A DNA stretch of 64,000 nucleotides from Lepisosteus oculatus (taxonomy: Eukaryota; Chordata; Actinopteri; Semionotiformes; Lepisosteidae), in NCBI RefSeq assembly GCF_040954835.1, contig NC_090716.1:3087605-3151604 (forward strand), in the 5' to 3' direction. Shown here one piece after another: positions 1 through 10,200 of this stretch. The stretch's first letter is position 1. Each line of letters opens with the position of its first letter. The position numbers and the translations under genes were made by a program. The notes beneath the pieces are model-generated. The model did not search any database. It saw only the letters and a list, made by a program, of their open reading frames with translations, and was not told where the DNA came from.

Positions 1-537
1 TTAGCTTTACTTCTTATTTTTCAGTTTTGAATTTCTTAACCCAGGAGTCTGACAGTTGTGGGAACAGACTGGGTAGTTCTGAGGTGGTTAAGAGATGGTT
101 CAAATCAGAAAACCACTCTACTACACATAGTCAAAGTTTACCACAGTAATGATTTTTTTAAAAGAAAAAACACAGACCACCTTTGCAAATTATTTTATTT
201 TGCTATATATATATAAAATAGGTGAACCAGTAGGGCCTTCTAGCTCACTCAAGTGACTCCTAGAAGATGCTTAAAGGGGTTGACATAGATGTCATAGAAG
301 TCAGCACAAAAAACACAGACCTCACATAATGCCCACATCCAGGGCCACACCGCTCATGCTGCCTGCCAATACACAGCAGGACAACGCACTTGAAAACCAA
401 GCATGTGATCACTCCAGCCTTCTACACTGACTGCTGGTCAAGGTCTCGTGCAGGCACGGAGCAAGCAGAACTACTGAACCGCATAATAACATTTATTATA
501 ACATTACATTAAATAACATTTATTTCAAATAACATTC

Positions 538-810
538 GGGGCGGAGCGGTGGCTCTGTGGCTCAGGATCTGCGCCTGTGGCTGGAAGGTTGCCGGTTCAA
601 ATCCCGCAGCCGGCAGAGGAATCCTACTCCGTTGGGCTCCTGAGCAAGGCCCTGAACCCCAGCTGCTCCAGGGGCGCTGTACAATGGCATACCCTGCGTT
701 CTGACTCCATGCTCTCTCCCTGTCTGTGTATCTTATGGAGAGCAAGCTGGGGTATGTGAAAAGACAAATTCCTAATGCAAGAAATTGTAGAGGGTTAATA
801 AAGTGATGAT
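538..810 (+). mobile_element. tRNA-derived SINE, family A copy 1
   Basis: Head GGCGGAGCGGTGGCTCTG followed by a pol III B-box-like GGTTCAAATCC at about 593-603, a conserved body, and a tail that ends near AATAAAGTGATGAT. It shares the whole body with four other copies in the window. A possible 8-base target duplication AATAACAT flanks it at 528-535 and 824-831. Confidence 0.85.
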
Positions 811-829
811 TTTATGTTAAGTTAATAAC

Positions 830-1320
830 ATGTGAAAGGTCCCAAACTCAGGCCATCCGAAGCCCCTAGCTCACTCCGCTGCAAGCAGTTGTCACGATGC
901 ATTTTTCAGGATCCTCTGCGGACGAGAGAATCCGGAAGGGAGTGCAACAAACACAGGGGAAAAAGACTAGGAGCAGGGCTGGTAGACGGACAGGGGGGCG
1001 TGTCGACGCTGCACTGGTGCTTGGGGGGGGCGTGGTCCAGGCAAACAGTCCAAGGGGAGTCCGAAGGGTAATCCCAAATGAGCCAAAAGTCCAAAGCCAG
1101 CTGATCCATACATGACGGAAGATAAAAGCTGGAGCAGGGTTCGGACGAAGGTTTGGGGGAATAAAAAGGGGGTAACGGGACCAGGCGCTCTGAGCCCCGG
1201 ACTCAGATGGTCAGGACGCCCTGGTCTTGTAATCTTCTTGAAGGTTTTCAGTTTTAGGATGCCACGGTACGACAAACTGGCGACTGCTCTGTGGTGCCCA
1301 AACAGTTTTTAAAATAATCA
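830..1320. repeat. GC-rich repeat-like segment, unclassified
   Basis: Its base composition is clearly richer in G and C than the flanks, with phrases such as AATCCCAAATGAGCCAAAAG and AGTCCAAAGCCAGCTG reminiscent of LTR-type fish repeats. No terminal repeats or coding motifs were found and only one copy occurs here. Confidence 0.25.
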
Positions 1321-1443
1321 GCCAATAGGCATTTGATTCAATGATTCACCTAGAGTTTACTCCAGTACGCAGAGCGTCTGTGTGTTGGTTATTGATATGG
1401 GTAGTACTATTAACAAAATCTTTGACAAAACCAATGTAATAGT

Positions 1444-1512
1444 TGCAAAGGAACAAGTAAAGGTCTATTCCATGCTGAAAATAGAAAAGAAACCTTTACT
1501 TGTTCCATTGCA
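1444..1512. other. long perfect-stem hairpin (pre-miRNA-like or foldback element)
   Basis: Arms 1444-1464 and 1492-1512 are reverse complements over 21 bases with a single mismatch. The loop is 27 bases and can pair internally (CTATT with AATAG). The stem can be extended by a G-U and a G-C pair (1442-1443 with 1513-1514). Size and shape resemble a pre-miRNA, but a MITE or repeat-derived foldback is equally possible. The adjacent 1513-1550 has no visible function. Confidence 0.6.
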
Positions 1513-1796
1513 GCCTATGCATATGGACGCAGCTACCTACTCAATCTAATAGTTTATAAGAAGAAGAAAACAGTGTTGTACCACGACAGCCCATATACAA
1601 TAAGATCACTTACAGCCTCCTTGCAATTTGGATAGAAAAAAAGCAGTCTGCCTTCATGTGGCTCTGGTCAAAATCAATGCCGAGAAATCATTTTGCAGCA
1701 GGGTCTATGGCACATCGCACAATGGGAAATCATCCTCAAATTCTCAAATTCCCTGGCACATTTCTGGGAAAATCCTTTTTCGGTCACATTGTCTGT

Positions 1797-2068
1797 TAAG
1801 ATAAGAACACTTTATTGGCCATATACAGTTTCTTGCATTAGGAATTTGTCTTTCCGAATACCCCAGTTTGCTCTTCATAAGACATCGCAGGCACACAGAC
1901 GGGGAGAGAGAAGCTTGGGGTCAGAGCGCAGGGTCAGCCATTTATACGGCGCCCCTGGAGGAGTTGGGGTTAAGGGCCTTGCTCAGGGTCCCAACAGAGT
2001 AGGATTCCTCTGCCGGCTGCGGGATTTGAACCGGCAACCTTCCAGCCACAGGCGCCACCACTCCGCCC
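1797..2068 (-). mobile_element. tRNA-derived SINE, family A copy 2
   Basis: Reverse-orientation copy of the same SINE. The tail end (ATAAG, CACTTTATTGGCC) is on the left and the head on the right. About 20 bases of the head containing CTCTGTGGCTCAGGATCT are missing compared with copies 1, 3 and 5. Confidence 0.85.
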
Positions 2069-2859
2069 TGGCTGCCTTGATTTCTTTTTAAAATAACGCT
2101 GATGGTGTCTGGAATTAAACCAGCTGTGGACAGCAGAAACACTTTTTCCCAGGATTTCCAAAATTGGCTGTGATTACTATCCGATGTGTCAGAGCCGCCA
2201 ATCGAGGCCTAGAACTAGGAGCAGGCACCCCTAATCGGAAAAGCTCACAGCTCTCTTTCCTCCTGATGGGGCGAATCCCTTATCAAGCCAGGTCCCGAGA
2301 AAAACAGACGAACCGGGGGAGAAGGACAAGCGTGCGAGATCTGATACCTTCCGTTAACGCCGGAAGGAGAGCCGCATTCCTGCAGGAATAAGAATGGACC
2401 CTGGCGTGCAAAAACAACAGGGATACAAGAAGGAAAAAGAAGACAGAAAGAAAACCAAAAACCTTTCCAACACGGGGAAATCTCTTTGAGATGCAACCTG
2501 TGCGATTCGGATTCTCTTCAGGGGCCGCCATCATCTGCACTTCTCCCCCGGGGAAAGGCCGGCCCGAGGCCTGGCCTTCAGCTGACTTCAGCAGAGCCCT
2601 TAATCAGACAGGGGCCAGGGGGACAGGAGGCTCTCACTTCACTGCCCAGCAATACAAAAGCCAGGCAGACTCAGGCGGCAGTCTGTACCCACCCCCTCTT
2701 TTACAGCCTGGCTGTAAAGTAATTAGCAGCTCTTAAACTCTAATGGGCCTGCCCCACCTCTGAGGGGCAGGGCCAGAGGCAGGAATGCAGGGCTGTATCT
2801 GTTTCAGCGAAGGGGGAGACCCAAGTCCATTAAGCCCCCTGCTCAGGCACAAACAAGAA

Positions 2860-3230
2860 CCGCCAGGAAATTAGCCGCCTCTACAGACACAACAAGTGTC
2901 AGCAAGAAAGCAATTAAACAGGTCGAAGCTATTTTTTTTTTGGGGGGGGGGGGGGGTGGTTTGAGAAGAGGAGGTAGGCTTTGTTTACGTTTAATTAGCC
3001 CTCAACAGCCACAGCCGATTAATGCAAAAGGTCTCGGTATAATTTTCCTGCTTTGCTTTGTTGATTTTCGTAAGGCACAGAGGTCAATAATCCCTCCCTC
3101 GACCTCCCCTCCTTTATGCAAACTACAAAAGAGGACTTCTTGCAAGGCAACAGTGATTGAATCCTTGCCCGGGAATAAACTTTGTTGCCGTCACTTGCCT
3201 TCTAATCAAAGTCCCACACCTGTCATTTTA
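2860..3230. promoter_or_regulatory. possible conserved enhancer-like stretch in LGR4 intron 1
   Basis: Repeat-free sequence with clustered homeodomain/POU/SOX-type motifs (GTTTAATTAG, GATTAATGCAAA, CTTTGTTGA, TTATGCAAAC). It resembles vertebrate non-coding regulatory DNA in texture only. Conservation was not tested. Confidence 0.25.
2932..2956 (+). repeat. T10-G15 homopolymer pair
   Basis: Ten Ts followed by fifteen Gs. Length errors in sequencing are likely at such runs. Similar long runs occur at 12148-12159 (G), 12930-12942 (C), 58860-58876 (C17) and 61073-61084 (G12). Confidence 0.9.
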
Positions 3231-3739
3231 CTGAGCTTTTTTATCTCAGACACGCCGCCCCCCGCAGTGATGTGTTCCTCCTAGCAAAAAGGTGGTCGCA
3301 GAACTAAAAACATGGCTCTATAGTCCTGGCAGCTTTGAGTAAAAATGGGGTTTCAGCCATTGTGGAAGAACTGTACACTGGAACAACAGTAAAATCAAGT
3401 CCAGTGCAATCATGGATCATTGCATGTTCAGGAGTTTAATTTCATGGGCAGGGTACAAATCTCTTAGCTTTGCAGTTTTCAGACAACCAGGTGAGACCTG
3501 CAGGCTGGGCTGTTGGAAAAACAGGTGATCTGCATTGATTGGCATTCCAGAAGGAGACATGGCTTCACTCCTGAGGAGCGGCCAATCTGTCAAGTGTTGG
3601 AGTCCATCTTCCACATCAATTTCCCTTCGGCATCAATAAAGTCTCATCTATCTTCTTTCGGAGGTGCAGTTCACAGCACCACAGCACCAAGCAGTTGGCT
3701 CAAACTCATCTATGAGCCCCAGAATGATCAACAGCACTT

Positions 3740-4215
3740 TCACTGAGGTAACAGAATAATATCCCAGCTTGTTCCCCCTCCACTGCTTGTGCTGACTTGT
3801 ATCTTAAGTTGTGCTTTATTTAATTCTGTTGTTGGTGCTGCTGCCGTTCTGTGTTTATAAGATAAGATAAGATCACTCTATTAGCCATATACAATTTCTT
3901 GCTTAAGGAATTCGTCTTTTCGCAGACCCCAACCTGCTCTCCATGAGACACACAGACAGGGAGAGAAGCTGGGGGTCAGAGCGCAGGGTCAGTCATTTAT
4001 ACAGCACCCCTGGAGCAGTTGGGGTGAAGGGCCTTGCTCAGGGGCCCAGCAGAGTAGGATTCCTCTGCCGGCCGCGGGATTTGAACCGGCAACCTTCCAG
4101 CCACAGGCGCGGATCCTGAGCCACAGGGCCACCACTCCTAATGTCCTTGTATTGGACCATACATGCAAATAAGCATTTCATTGCACTTGTGCATATGACA
4201 AATCAACTGAACTGA
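3740..4215 (+). mobile_element. LINE 3' tail, family B, split by a SINE
   Basis: 3740-3857 reads GGTGCTGCTGCCGTTCTGTG and continues after the SINE at 4139 with ATGTCCTTGTATTGGACC, CATTTCATTGCACTTGTGC, and ends AAATCAACTGAACTGAAC. The intact order is seen in reverse at 18591-18700. Confidence 0.7.
3858..4138 (-). mobile_element. tRNA-derived SINE, family A copy 3, nested in a LINE tail
   Basis: Complete reverse-orientation copy with GATAAGATAAGATCAC tail repeats at the left and the full head at the right. It interrupts a LINE 3' end that continues on both sides (3740-3857 and 4139-4215), so it inserted later than that LINE. Confidence 0.85.
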
Positions 4216-5499
4216 ACTAATTTCCCCAACAAGAATAACCTGAAGATGTTTGTGCCAGCCTGCATTCCTGTAAATAATTACAGCACACCAGCTCAGACTG
4301 GCACGCCAGGTTAAAACATTCAGCAATCGACACCTCAAGGAATTCTTGGGTCACTGGACATTGTGGAAGGTGACTGCAAAACAATCTGATGATCAGGACC
4401 AGTGACTCAGGACGGCAGAGGGTTTAGTTACAACCAATCCTTAACTCTTGAGGGGGAGAATCGAGCTATACCAAACCTTCACAATCAACTGCCTCTTAGT
4501 AAAATCAATCTAAACTAAAAGGCTCTGACCAGTTTTTCTCACCTGTGGTGCTAAAACCCTAGTGGTTTTCTGACCATAGACGACTGAACTTTGCAGGATT
4601 TTCCCAATGCTCAGAATAGTTCACATTCAATTATTAGTGTATATTGGATGGCAATAAAAAGTAACAAAAAAAAGGAGATTGATGCGTTTACAATCCACAG
4701 ATACAGGTAATATGACTGCAGTTCAGCAAGGAAGCTCTACAGACAGGAAAACGACAGAGGATGTCATTCAGTTTAGACTGCGCTGCTGGGCTTGGTCAGT
4801 GACTGTGTCAAGCGAACAATGGTGGACTTGTCCTCATCCGCAGCACCTGTGGATAAATATTTGCACCACGGATATTAGCTCATAATGAGCTCATCGATTG
4901 CGGACAATAGTAATTGCTCAATAACCGATCGATAGGCCTGTACCGAGCTCTTCTGCCCGATACAGACGTTATTACTGGTTCCTTTTGAACTAGACAGGAT
5001 TGGGAAAGAATTAGTACGCAAAAGACCTGGAAAAGGAGTCAGAGGTTTAGCACATGGATCCCCTCAGGGGAATCTGTAAGGAACACTTTAAAAACACGTT
5101 TTAAAAAATCCCATAATGGAAGTCCGCACAGAACAATTTTTTTTAAAGCGTCTGGTGTCTTGAACAAGCAGAGCTGTGTACACTAAGCGCAGCCAGTTAC
5201 TGACGTGTTAATGTGTACCGAGCCTCACGGTGGGGGCTGGCCAGGGCTGCAGATCTCTGGGCTCAGTTTGGTCTCCTTTTCACCAGTTTGAATTGCAAAT
5301 GATAGCTGCAACTTAGCTGAACGGGTTTGTCTTGCAAGACAAATTCCCCACCGTGCCCTCGGCTCGTCTGACTGGCGAGGAGAAGAAAAAAAAAGAACAT
5401 TCCTTTATAGTATAACATGTGCCATTTGAGTGGATGGCACAGTATGTATTTTTAAAGAAAATAATTCCGCATGCAGCTGCAATAACGCTGTGGTACAGC

Positions 5500-5900
5500 C
5501 CAGGGCAGCCGAGCGAAGGGACGGCCACTCATGGACGCCCAGTCTGGGGGTGTCACGTCAGGTGGGGACCCCAAGGTGACCTCCCCGGTCCGAGGCGTAG
5601 ACGACACGGGCGCGGAGGAGGTGGCGGGCCGTGAGAAAGTCTTCCTCTCCTGCCCCGTGGCTGTCCGCAGAGGGGGGGAGGGGTCACTCCAGAAAGGAAA
5701 CCTCACACCGCACAAGGCCGCGCCATTCAGCTCGCGTGTGAATAGGGAACTTCGGCGCGGAGCTAGCGAGACAGAAACAAAGGCAAAGAAAGGGCAGGCT
5801 GGCCCAGTTCCTGCACAGTCCCGCCGTGCGCGTACCCACCAGCTCCCCCAGTCCGTCACCGCGGAGCAGAAGACAGAGCGAAAGAAAGCGTGCTAGGGTA
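5500..5900. promoter_or_regulatory. CpG-rich patch inside LGR4 intron 1
   Basis: Dense CpGs and GC-rich sequence about 10 kb inside the gene, surrounded by AT-rich DNA. An open frame of 121 codons exists at 5531-5896 on the plus strand but has no recognisable protein features, so it is probably an effect of the GC content. It could be an alternative promoter or a young GC-rich repeat. Confidence 0.4.
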
Positions 5901-6379
5901 CGAAAACCGAAGAGCACGGACTGCGTGGGACGCTCATTTATTACTGTACTCGTTCTGAGTTCCCACCTATTTTAGTACAAGTTTCAAAACCCCATAAATA
6001 GAATTCCGGAACAATAGAAAAGGCCTACATAAATTGAAAGTCCTGCTCTTAATGTTTTCATTTTTAAACAAGGGTATTTAATTGATGTTTCGGGACCCGT
6101 ATCCGTATGGAAAAACCCATCTCTAACAGAAACCGCCCGGTGCTTAGTGAATTTGGTTGGAGACTCATGTACCCTGGGAGGCGCGGAGAGGTCAGGTAAC
6201 GTCCTGGAGACAGAAGAAAGGAGAATTCACACACGCCAAGGTCTGAGACTGGAGCCTTTTAGTTCACAGCCTTACAACACCTACAACAACATGCTCCTCT
6301 GCTCCCCAGAGAACAGGTTCTAATTTGCAATGAAGACCTGGAGACCCCGTTTATACAAAAAGGCTTTTTTTTCTGGTTC

Positions 6380-6480
6380 TGAAGAAGCAGGCTTGGGGAG
6401 AGCAGCCCCTCACCCAGGATATGAACTCAAGTCTCTCCGGTCCCGAGGCCAGAGCTCGAACCACTACCCCCTCGCAGGGA
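6380..6480 (-). mobile_element. tRNA-like repeat head in LGR4 intron 1
   Basis: The minus strand reads GGGTAGTGGTTCGAGCTCTG (A-box-like) and GAGTTCATATCC (degenerate B box). This is typical of a tRNA-derived SINE relic. No further family body was recognised. Confidence 0.35.
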
Positions 6481-6689
6481 CCTGAGCAGAAGGCCTTAAA
6501 CGGACAGGTCAAAGGAAGAAACTCGCTTTCGTCCTTAACAGCAGAAACATGGAACAGGAAGATCAAGAGTTCACAGGTGGGGAGGAGACACCTTTCCCGT
6601 TCCCCTTGAGCAATCAAGACTGCTCCAGTAAAGGAACCTAATGGAGAATGTTAAGATGCTAAGTCGCTTTGGTTTAAAACAAAAATTCA

Positions 6690-6975
6690 AACCAAATACA
6701 TTAATAATCTCTTCATTCCAATGTTCAAAATCATCATAGGTATAGTATCCACAAAGTCAACCCAACGGACTTCTGCAGGATCAACAGCAGAGGACACAAA
6801 GGCAAACTAAGGGGAGGTATGTTAAAGACTGAGAACGGGTAGTGCATCTTTACACAAAGGGTTGTGGGAGGATGGAACAAGCCTCACCCAGGTGCACTGT
6901 TGAACTTGACACCCTGGCTTCCTTCAAAGAAACAGCTGAAAGCCTTCAGATTGATTATTTCCAAGGGTCCAAGCC
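6690..6975 (+). mobile_element. CR1-type LINE 3' fragment
   Basis: Contains CR1 3' UTR phrases shared with other copies in the window: ACTTCTGCAGGATCAACAG, CATCTTTACACAAAGGG, and GGAACAAGC with AAGAAACAGCTG. Plus orientation. Confidence 0.8.
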
Positions 6976-7037
6976 GAAGTAGATGGGACAATTTGCCTGT
7001 TCTCTTTGACGATCTCCCTTACGATCTTATCTATCTA

Positions 7038-7228
7038 TGAATTGGCTTCATTACTCTCTGCTCTCCTCCCCACTAATAGCTGATGTGTGGTGAGCGTTCT
7101 GGCGCACTATGGCTGCCGTCGCATCATCCAGGTGGATGCTGCACATTGGTGGTGGTGGAGGGGAGACCCCATTACCTGTAAAGTGCTTTGAGTGGAGTGT
7201 CCAGAAAAGCGCTATATAAGTGTAAGCA

Positions 7229-7261
<33 letters not shown>

Positions 7262-7262
7262 T
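7038..7262 (+). mobile_element. 5'-truncated 5S-type SINE with (ATT)n tail
   Basis: Matches the last 225 bases of the element at 31405-31931, beginning AATTGGCTTCA and ending AAAAGCGCTATATAAGTGTAA with an ATT repeat (7229-7262). The 5S part is missing. It lies directly after a CR1 3' end at 6690-6975. Confidence 0.85.
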
Positions 7263-10200
7263 AACTGCACGGGGCTAACCCGCTTACCAACTAATCAACA
7301 GGACTGTTCCTGATGTACAGGTGCGAGCAGACCTGTGAACAGCTTCTGCAACACTAGTATTGGCCAGACCCACTGCTTTTCAAAAGTAAATTTAAAACTA
7401 TAGTTTGCAAACCACTCTGGCCTGCCTGCCCTTGCTCGTCAGTGGCAATGCAGTCAGCGAAATCCGTTCTTATGTAATATGGGTATTTCATACACCAGAA
7501 ATACGAGTGTTTACAAAGGAAATGGCATAATACGGGCCGATAAAGAAAAAAAAAAGGATAATAATGGAAAGTACAATTATCTAATCTGTCTGGGTAACTG
7601 TACACCTCATTGAGCAGAATTATGAAAAGGAATAAAGCAGGCCCTACAGGACATTAATGGAAAGAAAGCAATTTTTAAATTCCTGAATACCAGTCAGGCA
7701 GTATTACGTATCAGTTCCTCTAGATCAGAAATGATTTCAAACAAAACAGCCGCATAGGGGCCAGGAACTCCACTCAGACTCAACACTGTACACGCTGATC
7801 AGCAACAGATCAAAGTGGTCACACACACACACGCACACAATTAATCCTGCTTCACTCGAGCGCAAACCGCAATTACAACAACTGCCTCCGACTCCAGGAC
7901 GAGACGTCCGCCTTCCCCAAGAAGAACACTGCCCCCAAAAACAGTGTCAAGACGCTACTTTTTTTTAAAAAAAAAAAGAGCTTAAGAAACCAGCGACAAA
8001 GAGACCAGCATGTCACACTGCTGTACTGCATGGGTCCTTCAGACTCAAGGACGTGACGACAAAACAAAATAATAATCCTCAGTGAGTTGACATTACAGCA
8101 ATATGTACAAACATTCAAATAACAGTTCTCTGAAAGATATACAGACCATGGATTGAGGTTTTCACAATTCGAAAGGGCAAAAGTGTGGTTAAAGAAAGAC
8201 CAGAAAGTGATGACTAAATGTGGAGACAGGTATCAGTGCAGGATTGAATTTTTGAACCATTTTTCTCAAGATACTTTTTTTTTGTTGCACAGCGAATAAC
8301 CTGTGCAGGGAACAGATTCCCAAGGCCAGGGTGTTAATCAAGCTTAAGATCCTTGGATCCGTACAGACTGAGGCTTGACGTCTTGTCAGTAATCGGGCAC
8401 GAGTGGTCTGTCCTCATCATGTTTCCTACTTGCTCTTCTGAAATCTTGAAGGAGTTCAATAGCTATGAGAAGGGTGCTACACTGGGGACAGGTCTGGCCA
8501 AGGACAGCAACATCCCAGACAATCATTCAGCAACTACTCCTCTACGCTGGTAAGCCACTTAGCACAGACAAATGCATATCACAGTGCTTTGTGTTTTGGC
8601 TTCATTATACTATTTACACAAAAGCCTATAACTCAGTAAATCCTGAAATGATTTTTTTTTCCTGGATGCATGGACATTCCCCTGTGGGGAAGAGGAATAA
8701 AAACCATTTTTTACCTGAGAACTGAGCTGCAGCGCCCTGTGCATTGCGGTTTTAATGCAAGAGAAAGCCATTATTTATTTTTTCAGCCCAGCTGAGGAAA
8801 GGACAGGCATGCAGTCTAAAACTGCACCCATAGAAACCGGAGAGTTTACAAAAGATACATTGCACAAGGCACTCAGACACTCTTAAAGACAAATAAAAGT
8901 AATCAACGTGAGAAACAGAATTCACTTTAGTCATAATGTACACCTTTAATTGCGAACCTGTAGTTTACTTAGAAGGAGTAGATGATTGACTGACTTGGCT
9001 GCCAGTAAGGTTATCGAACACTGGTGTGTTGGCATGTCCCTGAATCAACTCCAGTGTGTTCTGCTCTTCCCAAGAGCTAAAGATGCATTTACAGAACCAT
9101 CAAACATTAACATACCACAGAAAAGTTGACTAAACACATACAGACTGTACAATAGCTTCAAGACTCAAGCCAGAATTAAAAAAAAAATGACCAGACTCCA
9201 GCAGAAATCTTCAGCATTTCTGTGCCCTAACAGCGTCGGAACCTGAACAAACTCGGTGTTGCATTAAAACGTCCCCTCCTTTGTATTCTCTTAAACCGGC
9301 AGCACAAAACAACAAAAGACAGAACATGAACAGTCATGAACACTGCCTGTATAAATAAAAACTGATTAATCTCCTTTTCAACAGACTATTATAACAATGG
9401 CAACAAATATAGGCCATAACTTTAAACAAGAACGGAACAAAAATATAATTTCCACTCACAAGTAGCTGTTTTTTTACTGCTTTTGCAGTTCTCTGATTTA
9501 TATTTTAAACACAATCTCTACAAGGTATGGAATAAGAACATAAGCACACAACCCAGGGGGCACTTTTAAATCCTGACACGGACAGAAAGAATGGATCTTT
9601 CTATTTTTTTTACCCTTTTATTAAGGTGATCTTTTAAAACCTTTTCCATTCCCAAAGTCACCTTTCTGTGACACGGTGCACCACTGACACAGAAAAAAGG
9701 AGACGCACTTCTTGCAGGTCAGTTTACAGCCTATACTTCATGTTTATCCCAGCTGCAGGTGCACTGCAGGGGAAAAGATGGGGGGGATGGCAGCCCCCAT
9801 CGTGTTGTGTCCATGCTCATCCAACGCTGGGGGGGGGTTAAGTTCACTGCTTGTTCATGAGAGCTCCGAACAGTGTGACACATTCACCTCCGTCCCTCCA
9901 AAATACCTCTGGGCCTGTCTGTGTACAGCTGGCCCTCAAATCACCCCGACAACCAAGGGACGAGAACAACACCCCTCTCCGCTGTCCAAGCTGGTGGAGA
10001 GGAGATGGACGAAGGCGGACGCGGACGCAGAGAAAGGTTCCATATGGTTTCTGGGCGACAAGGCCTCTGAATGTCAGGCTGCAGCCATCACACCCTGCAG
10101 GGGGACGACAGGTCAGGGTCCCGGGTATCTACTGAGGCGTACAGAAGAAACACACAGGACCACGGGGGTGGGGTGTGTGTTTGTGTGGGGCAGCTGGGGG

